Source of the DNA: Desulfobulbaceae bacterium
GTDB taxonomy: Bacteria > Desulfobacterota > Desulfobulbia > Desulfobulbales > Desulfocapsaceae
Direction of reading: 5' to 3'
Assembly (NCBI GenBank): GCA_009773475.1
Contig: WSXV01000001.1
Location: 124,001-188,000 of the forward strand
Length of the DNA: 64,000 nucleotides
A program made the position numbers and the translations under genes. Shown piece by piece: positions 36,374 through 45,227 of the stretch (its first letter is position 1; each line of letters opens with the position of its first letter). The notes beneath the pieces are model-generated. The model did no database searches and had not been told where the DNA came from. It was given only the letters and a program-made list of their open reading frames with translations.

Positions 36374-36418
36374 TCCTAATCAAATCCTCATCATATCCTA
36401 ACAAAGGGCAGATATGGT
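36374..36418 (+). promoter_or_regulatory. Putative Pho box and -10 of pstS
   Basis: Three contiguous 11-bp direct repeats: TCCTAATCAAA (36374-36384), TCCTCATCATA (36385-36395), TCCTAACAAAG (36396-36406). Six bases later comes TATGGT (36413-36418). The 11-bp period equals that of known PhoB sites, and phoR has the same arrangement with the same 6-bp gap. Confidence 0.65.
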
Positions 36419-36484
36419 GTCGTCAACTACTGGTCATGACCATAACGGTCAGCGCCATGAAATCACTTGTGAAGGAGACTTACC

Positions 36485-37480
36485 ATGAAGATGAATAAAA
36501 GCTTGATCGGAAAGGCAGTGAAGAAGGTAATGCTGGCCGGTTGTCTGGTGACGGTGACCGCTTCCATGGCCATGGCCGCCATTGAAGTTGATCCCAAAAT
36601 TGCTCCCTATCAAAAGGTCAGCGGGGTGTCCGGTAATGTGGACAGTATCGGCTCCGACACCCTGAATAATCTGATGGCCTATTGGGCTGAGGGATTCCGC
36701 AAGGAGTATCCTAATGTCCGCATCCAGATCGAAGGAAAGGGTTCCACCACCGCGCCTCCGGCCCTGATTGCCGGAACCGCCCAGCTTGGACCCATGTCCC
36801 GGCCGATGAAGAAAGATGAAGAAGATGCTTTTGTTGCCAAATATGGCTATAAAGTAACCGGTATCAGTGTGGCCTTTGACTCCCTGGCGGTTTTTGTAAA
36901 CAAGGATAACCCGATCAAGGGCCTGTCCCTTCCACAGGTGGATGCCATCTTCTCCAAGACCCATAAGGGCGGTATTGCTGAAGATATCGCGACCTGGGGA
37001 CAACTTGGGCTCACCGGTGAATGGGAGAAACTGCCGATCAGTCTGTTTGGCCGTAACTCCGCCTCCGGCACCTACGGATTTTTCAAGGAGCATGCCCTGG
37101 CCAAGGGTGACTATAAAGATACGGTAAAAGAACAACCGGGTTCAGCCTCCGTGGTTATGGGTGTGACCGAGGATCGGTCCGCCATCGGTTATTCCGGTAT
37201 CGGCTACAAGACCTCCGGCGTCAAGGCGGTTGCCCTCAGCGCCAAAGAAGGTCAGGAATTTGCCGAGGCCACCTATGAAAATGTACTGGCCGGCAAGTAT
37301 CCCCTGTCACGCAGCCTGCTGATCTATGTTGCCAAAGAGCCCAATAAGCCCCTGCCCGCAGTGACTGCTGAGTTCCTGAAGTTTATCCTCTCCAAGGAAG
37401 GTCAGGAGATCGTGGTGAAAGATGGGTTTATGCCGTTGACCCCTGAGGTTATTGCCAAGGAATTGGCAAAACTGAATTAG
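36485..37480 (+). CDS. pstS: Phosphate ABC transporter substrate-binding protein PstS
   Basis: A 331-residue periplasmic phosphate-binding protein. Signal peptide of about 35 residues (hydrophobic core VMLAGCLVTVTASMAMA). Phosphate-binding signatures: GSDTLNNLM, EGKGSTTAPPALIAG, LGPMSRPM and GRNSASGTYGFF. GGAG precedes the ATG at 36485. It leads the pst cluster but is followed by 800 bp of repeats before pstC, so high pstS and lower downstream expression is likely. Confidence 0.94.
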   Translation: MKMNKSLIGKAVKKVMLAGCLVTVTASMAMAAIEVDPKIAPYQKVSGVSGNVDSIGSDTLNNLMAYWAEGFRKEYPNVRIQIEGKGSTTAPPALIAGTAQLGPMSRPMKKDEEDAFVAKYGYKVTGISVAFDSLAVFVNKDNPIKGLSLPQVDAIFSKTHKGGIAEDIATWGQLGLTGEWEKLPISLFGRNSASGTYGFFKEHALAKGDYKDTVKEQPGSASVVMGVTEDRSAIGYSGIGYKTSGVKAVALSAKEGQEFAEATYENVLAGKYPLSRSLLIYVAKEPNKPLPAVTAEFLKFILSKEGQEIVVKDGFMPLTPEVIAKELAKLN

Positions 37481-37535
37481 TTCTATCGTCGGGTTGAAAC
37501 CTGAGGATGGGGTTACATTTGTTGCTTCGAAAACC

Positions 37536-37583
37536 GGGGACAGAATAATTTTCGCCAACAACCGCAAAAATAATTCTGTCCCC
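37536..37583. repeat. Long hairpin downstream of pstS
   Basis: 17-bp perfect arms starting GGGGACAGAATAATTTT around a 14-nt loop, 55 bp after pstS. The sequence type GGGGACAGAAT is a common REP-like palindrome. It could slow transcription or protect the pstS message end. Confidence 0.75.
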
Positions 37584-37842
37584 TCAGTTCTGGATTCCCG
37601 CCTGCGCGGGAATGACGGCGGGTTGATATAGATGCTTATCTGCCCATCCTACGGCTTATTCCCAACGTCCCATCATCTGGACCCATGCGGCGCTTGGGAA
37701 CCAGATTTAAAGCCCCCTCTTAGGTTAAGAGGGGGTTGGGGGAGTTACGGGTTTACGGCGCTCTGGCCTTTTTTTGCCGGCCCTGCGGTAACCCCTCCCG
37801 ACCTCCCCTTAACCTAAGGGGAGGAGAAAGACAGGACGGAGA

Positions 37843-37999
37843 TGTAGGATGGGCAAAGGCCGATAGGCCGTGCCCATCATGTCTGCTCGAGGAATTGATG
37901 GGCACGCTTCGCTTCGGAGTCTCCACTTCGTTTCGCTTACCTGCCCATCCTACGGTTGCCTACGGTTGCCTACGGTTGCCTACGGTTGCCCATCCTACG
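37843..37999. repeat. Family C, copy 3, ending in a 10-bp tandem repeat
   Basis: Full nested palindrome. Its right end is extended by four tandem copies of TACGGTTGCC (37951-37990) before a last CATCCTACGG, probably slippage inside the element. Confidence 0.85.
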
Positions 38000-38088
38000 G
38001 ATTGTTGCTACATTCCTACATGATCCTCGTTCCCATGCGGGTGCATGGGAATGCAGTCTGGATGCGCCGCATCCAGTCAATCCTCATG

Positions 38089-38252
38089 GCACGAAAAGAA
38101 AGCTCCCCTCCCTTGATGGGAGGGGTTGGGGGTGGGTGAAGCTGCAAAGAGCTTTTTTCATAGTTGCTTTCCCCCCCACCCTGACCCTCCCCCGTCAAGG
38201 GGGAGGGAAATTCTGGAAACGTCACTCTTGACCTGGAAATGGAATTAATCTT
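38089..38252. repeat. Interspersed repeat family A, copy 3
   Basis: Same blocks as copy 1, with both GC-rich hairpins complete; ends 30 bp before pstC. Confidence 0.85.
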
Positions 38253-38281
38253 TAGTATTTGGCTTTTGGCCTAAAAAACCC

Positions 38282-40510
38282 ATGCAGAAACTTGACAGGC
38301 AGTTCATTCAAAAGGTTCGTCGTCAGGATCGGATAGCCACCTGGGTTATTACCATGGGCGGTCTGCTGGTTATTGTCAGCGTCATTGCCATTCTGGTACT
38401 GATTGTGCGGGTGGCGGTGCCGCTTTTCCAGCCTGCCAAATCCAATATCATCCATCAATTTGCCCTGGCCACAAGCCCTGAGTCGGTGCTCGCCATGGGC
38501 GTCGATGAGTATCGGGAAACCGGCTACGTCCTTGATGATCAGGGAATTTTTACCTTTTATCATCTTGCCGACGGGGTGCCCACGTTGCGCCTGGACGGTG
38601 GTGCGGACAAGGATGTCGCGCTTAAATCCATCGAACTGCACCGGAACAACCAGTACACCATGCTGTGGGCTGATAACAGCGTTACCATGACCGAGGTCAA
38701 CTTCCGTTTTCTCTTTGACCAGGCAGGAAAGCGGACGATCAAGCCCGAGATTGTCACCCTGGGTGGCTTTGCCCCGGAGGTGAAAGATACAAAAATAGTT
38801 GCGGTCAATGTCCGTCACTCGGATGACGGACGACTGACCAAGGTTGTGTTGGTGGATGACAACAGTTTCCAGGTGACCCAGCAGCTCGTGACCGTGGATT
38901 TTATCGGTAACGAGAAGAAAGAGTCCTTCGCCTTTGTCATCAAAGATGAGATCCCCGGCAGGATCAAGGCCTTTACGGTGGACGAAAAGGGCAACACCCT
39001 GTTTGTCGGCACCGATACCGGCAGTGTTCTGCGTTGGGATATCAGCGAGACCGGCGAGGCCAAATTGACCGATAATGTCGTGGCTACTACCGGCAATCAG
39101 TCCATTACCGCCATGACCATGGTCTTTGGCGATGTGTCGGTGGCGGTGGGGGATGCCTCCGGCGGCCTTTCCACCTGGAGCCGGGTGTGGAGCGGTGAAG
39201 GGGCCGCTAAGACCCAGAAACTTCGTAAGATTCACCAGTTGACCAGCCATAAAAACGCTGTCTCCCATGTCGTCGCTTCACGCCGTACCAAGACCATCGT
39301 CAGTATCGGGGCCGAAGGCGTGGTCCATTTCGATCACATGACCAGTGAGAATCATCTCCTGGAGATCGAACATGATCTTGCCCTGTTTGCCATAGCCGGC
39401 AACGATAACAGCCTTATCGGCGTTGACCGGAAGAAAAATCTGGTGGTCTGGAATATCGACAACCCCCATCCGGAGGTGAGCCTGAAGACCCTGTTCGGCA
39501 AGGTCTGGTATGAAAGTTATAACCAGCCCGAGTATGTCTGGCAGTCCTCATCCGGCAACGATGATTTCGAGGCGAAATTCAGCCTGGTGCCGCTGCTCTT
39601 CGGCACCATCAAGGGCACCCTGTACGCGATGATTTTCGCCGTTCCGCTATCCATCTTCGGCGCGGTGTACACCAGCCAGTTCACCACTTACGGCTTCAAG
39701 AAAAGGATTAAGCCGATGATTGAGATCATGGCCTCGGTACCCTCCGTGGTCATCGGCTTTCTTATTGCCCTGTGGCTCGGACCGTTGATTGAAAGAAATA
39801 TCCTGGCCCTTATCCTCTTCACCATGCTGCTGCCGCTGATGCTGGCCGCCATGATGATGCTTATCCAGCCCTTTTACAAAACCCCGACCCTGCAGAACCG
39901 ATGCAGCGGCTACGAGTTCCTGCTTCTGGTGCCGGTGGCGCTGCTGTCGGTGTGGTGTTCCGGCTGGCTGTCGCCGGTCGTGGAAGGGGCGTTCTTCAGT
40001 GGCAATTTCCTGCAATGGCTCTACGATGATTTAGGGATTCGCTACGATCAGCGCAATAGTATCATCATTGCCTTTGGTCTCGGGATTGCGGTGATTCCGA
40101 TCATCTTTTCCATCACCGAAGACGCCATCTCCAATATCCCCAACAGTCTCACCGGCGCCTCGCTGGCCCTGGGCGCAAGCCGCTGGCAGACGATCTGGCG
40201 GGTGGTGCTGCCGTCGGCCAGCCCCGGCATCTTTGCTGCGATTATGATCGGATTCGGCCGGGCCGTGGGTGAGACCATGATTGTCCTGATGGCCACCGGC
40301 AATACCCCGATCATGGATTGGTCGATTTTTAACGGCATGCGCACCCTGTCGGCAAATATCGCCGTGGAGATCCCGGAGGCGCCGCTGAACGGAACCCTGT
40401 ACCGGGTCCTGTTCCTCTGCGCCACCCTGCTCTTTGCCCTGACCTTTATCCTCAACACCGGCGCCGAGGTGATCCGCGAACGGCTGAGAAAGAAATATGG
40501 GAGATATTAG
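38282..40510 (+). CDS. pstC: Phosphate ABC transporter permease PstC, extended form
   Basis: 742 residues, over twice the usual 320. After a first helix (about 18-44) comes a 370-residue non-membrane domain with repeated beta-strand/WD-like segments (GVPTLRLDGG, NTLFVGTDTGSVLRWD, GGLSTWSRVW, RTKTIVSIGAEGVVHFD), a probable beta-propeller. The membrane permease domain follows (about 440-735) with the EAA-type loop (SLALGASRWQTIWRVVLPSA). Such enlarged PstC proteins are known in proteobacteria; the extra domain's role is not. No Shine-Dalgarno is obvious. The stop codon abuts an F-family element. Confidence 0.92.
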   Translation: MQKLDRQFIQKVRRQDRIATWVITMGGLLVIVSVIAILVLIVRVAVPLFQPAKSNIIHQFALATSPESVLAMGVDEYRETGYVLDDQGIFTFYHLADGVPTLRLDGGADKDVALKSIELHRNNQYTMLWADNSVTMTEVNFRFLFDQAGKRTIKPEIVTLGGFAPEVKDTKIVAVNVRHSDDGRLTKVVLVDDNSFQVTQQLVTVDFIGNEKKESFAFVIKDEIPGRIKAFTVDEKGNTLFVGTDTGSVLRWDISETGEAKLTDNVVATTGNQSITAMTMVFGDVSVAVGDASGGLSTWSRVWSGEGAAKTQKLRKIHQLTSHKNAVSHVVASRRTKTIVSIGAEGVVHFDHMTSENHLLEIEHDLALFAIAGNDNSLIGVDRKKNLVVWNIDNPHPEVSLKTLFGKVWYESYNQPEYVWQSSSGNDDFEAKFSLVPLLFGTIKGTLYAMIFAVPLSIFGAVYTSQFTTYGFKKRIKPMIEIMASVPSVVIGFLIALWLGPLIERNILALILFTMLLPLMLAAMMMLIQPFYKTPTLQNRCSGYEFLLLVPVALLSVWCSGWLSPVVEGAFFSGNFLQWLYDDLGIRYDQRNSIIIAFGLGIAVIPIIFSITEDAISNIPNSLTGASLALGASRWQTIWRVVLPSASPGIFAAIMIGFGRAVGETMIVLMATGNTPIMDWSIFNGMRTLSANIAVEIPEAPLNGTLYRVLFLCATLLFALTFILNTGAEVIRERLRKKYGRY

Positions 40511-40625
40511 AGGCCGTTATAAAAAGAGCAAAGCTTTTCTTGCTCTTTTTATAACGGCCTATTATGCCGCATCCAGAAAACAGCAATCTTTACCGCTGTT
40601 TCCTGGTGTGGCGAGTGGCAAATCA
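40511..40625 (+). repeat. Family F two-hairpin element, copy 1
   Basis: Starts at the base after the pstC stop. Hairpin 1 is a perfect 21-bp stem (40511-40531 with 40540-40560), loop AGCTTTTC. A linker ATTATGCCGC leads into an imperfect hairpin 2 (AAACAGC/GCTGTTT core, 40569-40611). Related copies are at 53681, 53836 and 59590, with degenerate ones at 59715 and 49147. Confidence 0.75.
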
Positions 40626-40696
40626 AATCTGCCGATGGTTGTCGTTGCATCTGGTTCCCATGCGCCGCAAGGGAACCAGATGAAAATACTCTGCGC

Positions 40697-40731
40697 AAGG
40701 CACTTATCCCGTTTATTGGGGTTAGTGCCTT
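40697..40731. repeat. Family G tail fragment, copy 4
   Basis: AAGGCACTTATCCCGTTTAT followed by TGGGG, matching the constant tail of family G, here closed by its own inverse TTAGTGCCTT. The variable hairpin is missing. Confidence 0.55.
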
Positions 40732-40803
40732 ACAAAATGACTCTGTTCCCCGGTATTGGAAGAACGTGTTGGATAAATCACCTGTTTTTATAATGGATAT
40801 GCA

Positions 40804-42399
40804 ATGGCGAATATAAAATTCTGGCGGCAGGGAGAACCGTATGTTTGGGGCACCGGCCTGGCGCTTTCACTGGTGCTGACCCTGACCTTTACCCTCCTCT
40901 ATGTGGTGATCTCTAACGGGGTGTTGGTTTTCTGGCCCAAGAAGGTGACCCTGGCAACCCTGCATGATGGCCGTCATATGCTTGGCGAGGTGGTTCAGGA
41001 AGAAAACAATCCCAGTACCGGCAAGGCGCGGCAGCAGTTTAAGATCGGGAACCGCGATCTGTATGGCCTTGATTTCAAGTGGGTGGACACCCATGCGGTG
41101 AAGGAGTTCAGCGTGCCGGGCGCGGCCTATGTCCTTGAGCGACAGGAGCATGGAAATTTTTATGGCTTTCTTAAGGAACTGAAAACCCCCGGTCTGGTCC
41201 TTCCTGCAGAGGATAAGGCGAATTTGCAGGCGGCCATGGAGCTCATCGAACCGCAACGCGGTGAGGTGGATAAGATCGACCGGAAAATTGCCGCCATCAA
41301 CGCCACCATGGAGCAGAAAAACCACAAGCTGGCCCGTCTGCGCTATCAGAAGGAAGAAAATACGCCGGAGGCTGTGGCCTTGCAGGACGATGTTCTGAAG
41401 ATCAGGGCCGAGTTTGAGCGGCTGGTGACCCTGCACGGCACCAAGCGCGCCATCGTCTCGGCCAACGAGGCGGTTTTCACCGATGCCGATGGGCGGGAAA
41501 AGAGTATTGTGCTGGCTGATATCGTCCGTTGTTATCAGCCCAATGCCATGTCCTGGGGTGCCAAACTCTGCTATTACGGGACCCGCATCCACGAGCTGCT
41601 CTTTGCCGAGCCGCGTGAGTCCAACACCGAGGGCGGCCTGTTCCCGGCAATCTTCGGGACGATCATGCTGATCTTTCTGATGAGTATCTTCTCCTTTCCC
41701 CTGGGCGTTATCGCCGGCATCTATCTGCGTGAGTATGCCAAGGACGGCTATCTGGTGAAGATGGTGCGCATTGCGGTGAACAATCTGGCCGGCATTCCCT
41801 CCATTGTGTACGGGATCTTCGGCCTTGGCTTCTTTGTCTATGGCATCGGCGGCCAGATCGATCAGTTCTTTTTTGCCGAGAAACTGCCCACCCCCACCTT
41901 TGGTACCGGCGGCATCCTCTGGGCCAGTCTGACCTTGGGGCTGCTCACCGTGCCGGTGGTGATCGTGGCCACGGAAGAGGCCTTGGGCGCCATTCCGCCG
42001 GGAATCCGGGAAGGATCTCAGGCCCTGGCCGCCACCAAGTTTCAGACCCTGACCAGGATTCTTCTGCCCATGGCCTCGCCCGGGATCTTGACCGGCTTTA
42101 TTCTGGCCATGGCCCGCGCCGCCGGAGAGGTTGCGCCGCTGATGATTACCGGGGTGGTCAAGCTGGCGCCGGCCCTGCCCCTGGATGGAACCTTTCCTTT
42201 CCTCCATCTTGATCGCAAGTTCATGCACCTGGGCTTTCATATCTATGACATCGGGTTTCAATCCCCCAATGTCGAGGCGGCAAAACCGATGGTCTATGTG
42301 ACGACCTTTTTGCTGATTTTAATCGTCCTGATCCTGACCAGTACCGCGATTATGCTGCGTAACAGGATGCGCGAGCGCTTTTCCGTGGCCGATTTATAG
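40804..42399 (+). CDS. pstA: Phosphate ABC transporter permease PstA, extended form
   Basis: 531 residues. N-terminal helix (about 18-42), then a 200-residue insert with a charged coiled-coil stretch (about 140-220, EPQRGEVDKIDRKIAAINAT onward), then the PstA permease domain (about 275-525) with the EAA loop EGSQALAATKFQTLTRILLP and a final helix. The insert matches the enlarged partner PstC; both probably pack together outside the membrane. Lies 293 bp after pstC across an F element. Confidence 0.92.
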   Translation: MANIKFWRQGEPYVWGTGLALSLVLTLTFTLLYVVISNGVLVFWPKKVTLATLHDGRHMLGEVVQEENNPSTGKARQQFKIGNRDLYGLDFKWVDTHAVKEFSVPGAAYVLERQEHGNFYGFLKELKTPGLVLPAEDKANLQAAMELIEPQRGEVDKIDRKIAAINATMEQKNHKLARLRYQKEENTPEAVALQDDVLKIRAEFERLVTLHGTKRAIVSANEAVFTDADGREKSIVLADIVRCYQPNAMSWGAKLCYYGTRIHELLFAEPRESNTEGGLFPAIFGTIMLIFLMSIFSFPLGVIAGIYLREYAKDGYLVKMVRIAVNNLAGIPSIVYGIFGLGFFVYGIGGQIDQFFFAEKLPTPTFGTGGILWASLTLGLLTVPVVIVATEEALGAIPPGIREGSQALAATKFQTLTRILLPMASPGILTGFILAMARAAGEVAPLMITGVVKLAPALPLDGTFPFLHLDRKFMHLGFHIYDIGFQSPNVEAAKPMVYVTTFLLILIVLILTSTAIMLRNRMRERFSVADL

Positions 42400-42420
42400 G
42401 AAAGGTCGAAATCTTTCCCA

Positions 42421-42600
42421 AGCGTTCCATGTCCGGCTCGCTTGGGAAAGAAAACGCCCCTCCCTTGACGGGAGGGGTTGGGGGTGGGTGAAGCTGCAAT
42501 AAGCCGTTTTCATGGGCGATCCCCCCCTCCCTGACCCTCCCCCGCCAAGGGGGAGGGAAATTCTATAGAACTCCGCGTTTGATTTGGAAATGCAATAAGG
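42421..42600. repeat. Interspersed repeat family A, copy 4
   Basis: Full copy directly after pstA. It is followed by a 9-bp hairpin GACTGACGG/CCGTCAGTC (42613-42635). Together they fill the 309-bp pstA-pstB gap. Confidence 0.85.
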
Positions 42601-42708
42601 TCGAAGACCGAAGACTGACGGCTAGACCGTCAGTCAGGTTAGCGAAGACCCCGAAAATAACTACTACAATTTCTTTTATTCCCTGGCATTTTAACAAGAG
42701 GAAGCACT

Positions 42709-43497
42709 ATGGCACAATCCGACAAAGCCATCATGTCCATTGAAAACCCGCAGGTCGTGGTTGAACATCTGGACCTTTATTATGGCGAAAGTCAGGCGCT
42801 CAAAGACATGAGCTTTGGCATCCCCAAGAGCCAGGTGACCGCCCTGATCGGTCCTTCCGGCTGCGGCAAGTCCACCTTTCTGCGCTGTATCAACCGGATG
42901 AATGATCTGGTCGAGGGCCTGCGGATCGAAGGGCGGATTGCCATTGACGGCGAGAATATCAATGACCCCTCCTTAGATGTTATTGAGCTGCGGCGAAAGG
43001 TGGGCATGGTGTTCCAGAAGTGGAATCCTTTCCCGAAAACCATCTACGAAAATGTTATCTATGGTCTGCGTATCGCCGGTATCAAGGATCGCGCGATGCT
43101 TGACCAGTCGGTGGAACAGAGTCTGAAGCGGGCAGCCCTGTGGGACGAGGTGAAGGACCGGCTCAATCAGTCGGCCATGGGCCTTTCCGGCGGCCAGATG
43201 CAGCGGCTCTGTATTGCCCGGGCGGTGGCGGTTAATCCTGAAATCATCCTGATGGATGAGCCCTGCTCGGCCCTTGATCCGCGCTCAACCTCCAGGATTG
43301 AAGACCTGATTCGGGAGCTGCGGGGCGAATATACGATTATCATCGTCACCCACAATATGCAGCAGGCGGCCCGGATCTCGGACTTCACCGCCTATATGTA
43401 TCTGGGGGAACTGGTGGAGTACGGCCCGACCCAGAAGTTGTTCACCGTCCCCGAACGCAAAGAAACCGAGGATTACATCACCGGCCGCTTCGGTTGA
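42709..43497 (+). CDS. pstB: Phosphate ABC transporter ATPase PstB
   Basis: A 262-residue ATPase powering phosphate import. Walker [11 protein letters not shown]-loop [10 protein letters not shown], signature [14 protein letters not shown], Walker [13 protein letters not shown] and the H-loop [13 protein letters not shown] are all intact. GAGG precedes the ATG. phoU follows after 51 bp. Confidence 0.97.
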   Translation: MAQSDKAIMSIENPQVVVEHLDLYYGESQALKDMSFGIPKSQVTALIGPSGCGKSTFLRCINRMNDLVEGLRIEGRIAIDGENINDPSLDVIELRRKVGMVFQKWNPFPKTIYENVIYGLRIAGIKDRAMLDQSVEQSLKRAALWDEVKDRLNQSAMGLSGGQMQRLCIARAVAVNPEIILMDEPCSALDPRSTSRIEDLIRELRGEYTIIIVTHNMQQAARISDFTAYMYLGELVEYGPTQKLFTVPERKETEDYITGRFG

Positions 43498-43548
43498 TCG
43501 ATTCTTTGAATCTGTAAAAAACTCAGCAAGGTACAAAGGAGTTCCTCG

Positions 43549-44259
43549 ATGGCACGCGACATCCAGACTGAAATTGAAACCCTGAAAGGCCATATTGTGT
43601 TCCTCGGCACCGTTGTTGAGGAGAACATGGAATGCGCCATCAAGGCCCTGATGGAAAAAAACCCTGAACTGGCCCATCAGGTGATGCAGACCGACCGCAT
43701 TGAAATCGATCATATCGAAATCGACATTGAAGAGGAGTGTCTCCATATCATGGCCCTGCTCCAGCCGGTGGCCAGTGATCTGCGCTTTCTGGTCACGGTG
43801 CTCAAGGTCAATAATGACCTGGAACGGATTGGCGATCTGGTGGCGAAAATTGCCGACAAGGTGCTCCTGCTTTACAAGGAGAATCCAACGGTCTTCTTGT
43901 CCAGCGAGATGGAAGTTCCGGATAAACTGCACGGGATGTTTGACAAGGCGCTGTGGATGTTCAAACAGACCATGGAGGCCTTTATCAATGAGGATACCGA
44001 CCTGGCCTATAAGGTTTGTTTGGCCGATCCTGAGGTTGATCTGGCCAAGCGCCTTATCTATCAGGAGCTGGAGGAGATTATCTTGGTTGATCCTTCCAGG
44101 AATGTTTTTTTGGCGAAAATGCTCAGCGTGGCCAGAAGCACGGAACGTATTGCCGATCATTGCACTAATATCTGCGAAGACATTATCTTTATGGCCCAGG
44201 GCAAGATTATTCGTCACTACGGCGGGAAGCACAACTCGAAAGAGCTGAAGCTGACCTGA
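43549..44259 (+). CDS. phoU: Phosphate signalling protein PhoU
   Basis: 236 residues forming two three-helix PhoU repeats. Metal-binding motifs of the form ExxxD are seen (NNDLERIGDLVAKI and ARSTERIADHCTNI). PhoU links PstB activity to PhoR and keeps the kinase off when phosphate is plentiful. AGGAG lies upstream of the ATG. Confidence 0.96.
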   Translation: MARDIQTEIETLKGHIVFLGTVVEENMECAIKALMEKNPELAHQVMQTDRIEIDHIEIDIEEECLHIMALLQPVASDLRFLVTVLKVNNDLERIGDLVAKIADKVLLLYKENPTVFLSSEMEVPDKLHGMFDKALWMFKQTMEAFINEDTDLAYKVCLADPEVDLAKRLIYQELEEIILVDPSRNVFLAKMLSVARSTERIADHCTNICEDIIFMAQGKIIRHYGGKHNSKELKLT

Positions 44260-44430
44260 GATGATTGGTTTGTTTTGCTTCTGTTTCCCCTGCGCCGCAT
44301 GGGAGCCAGGTTGAAATCCAAGGACGTAAGGTGCATTGAAGTTCGGAAGTAATGGCTGTTGTGTTTTGTTTGAATTGACTTGAAGATGAACGGGGTTTTC
44401 TACCTACCAAGCACTATTGTGGAGCAAAGA

Positions 44431-45132
44431 ATGGCAAGAGAGACAATCCTTATCGTTGAAGATGACGAAAATATCCAGCAGCTTGTCGGGTATAACCTGG
44501 CGAAGGCCGGATACAGTGTGATCTATGCGGAAAACGGCGAGCAGGCCCTGGTCAGTGTGAAGCGGGATGCGCCGGATCTGATGGTGCTCGACATCATGCT
44601 GCCCAGTCTGAACGGGTTCGAGGTGTGCAAGATTCTGCGCAAAGACCCGCAGACCAAGACCCTGCCCATTATTATGCTCACTGCCAAGGGTGAGGAGAAT
44701 GATGTGACTGCCGGTCTGGATCTGGGGGCGGACGATTACATCACCAAGCCCTTCAGCCCGAAAATCCTTGTTTCCCGGATTAAGGCGGCCTTGCGTCGTC
44801 GGGAAGAATTGTCGGCCGACGATGGAGCAGGGGCTAAGGACGCGCTGATCAAGATCCATGATATCGCCATCGATCCAAAGCGCTACGAAGTGGAGGTTGG
44901 TGGGGCTCTCGTGGCCCTGACGGTGACCGAGTTCAGTATTCTTGATCTGCTGGCGCGTAGGCCCGGCTGGGTCTTTAGTCGTCAGCAGATTATTGATGGG
45001 GTGCGGGGCTATGACTATGTGATTACCCCGAGGGCGGTGGATGTCCAGGTCTTCGGGCTCAGGAAGAAGCTGGGGGATTCCGGCGAGTGCATCGAAACCG
45101 TGCGCGGTATCGGGTATCGGATGAAGGGATAG
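44431..45132 (+). CDS. phoB: Phosphate response regulator PhoB
   Basis: 233 residues: receiver domain with the acidic pair in VEDDEN, phospho-acceptor in LMVLDIMLP, Thr in MLTAKG and Lys in ITKPF, then an OmpR-type winged helix (about 135-230, RPGWVFSRQQIIDGVRGYDY). The start at 44431 has GGAG seven bases before it; the frame runs back to 44380 without support. It is downstream of phoU, while its likely kinase phoR is at 25149. Confidence 0.93.
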   Translation: MARETILIVEDDENIQQLVGYNLAKAGYSVIYAENGEQALVSVKRDAPDLMVLDIMLPSLNGFEVCKILRKDPQTKTLPIIMLTAKGEENDVTAGLDLGADDYITKPFSPKILVSRIKAALRRREELSADDGAGAKDALIKIHDIAIDPKRYEVEVGGALVALTVTEFSILDLLARRPGWVFSRQQIIDGVRGYDYVITPRAVDVQVFGLRKKLGDSGECIETVRGIGYRMKG

Positions 45133-45165
45133 AGAGGAGATATTTATCCACAGTGGATAGAAAAG

Positions 45166-45206
45166 GGCGGTTGCTTCTGGATTGAGCAACCGCCTTTGTT
45201 GTTTTG
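45166..45206. terminator. Terminator between phoB and the NYN gene
   Basis: 10-bp stem GGCGGTTGCT / AGCAACCGCC with a 9-nt loop, followed on the plus strand by TTTGTTGTTTT and on the minus strand by CTTTTC. Likely serves both convergent genes. Confidence 0.85.
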
Positions 45207-45227
45207 GATTGGGCTGGGAGGGCAGAT

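Larger units (their letters stand above)
35558..36484. other. Divergent porin/pstS intergenic region with repeats
   Basis: 927 bp without a gene. Contains B copy 2, a D-family double palindrome (36088-36140), E copy 2 and the Pho-box repeats before pstS. Confidence 0.7.
37481..38281. other. Repeat island between pstS and pstC
   Basis: No gene. Almost every base can be assigned to repeats: B fragment (37489), hairpin 37536-37583, E fragment (37588-37619), C fragment (37640), D unit (37677), a CTTAACCTAAG-type palindrome (37794-37826, also at 56650), C copy 3, a 10-bp tandem repeat, D pair (38028-38085) and A copy 3. Confidence 0.8.

Noticed and set aside
37843-38252. Closely spaced repeats as a CRISPR array
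   Set aside because: Units belong to different families, are palindromic, and lack uniform spacers; no cas genes are present.
40867-42261. 464-codon minus-strand frame opposite pstA
   Set aside because: Antisense shadow of pstA with Gly/His/Gln-rich nonsense composition typical of high-GC codon mirrors.
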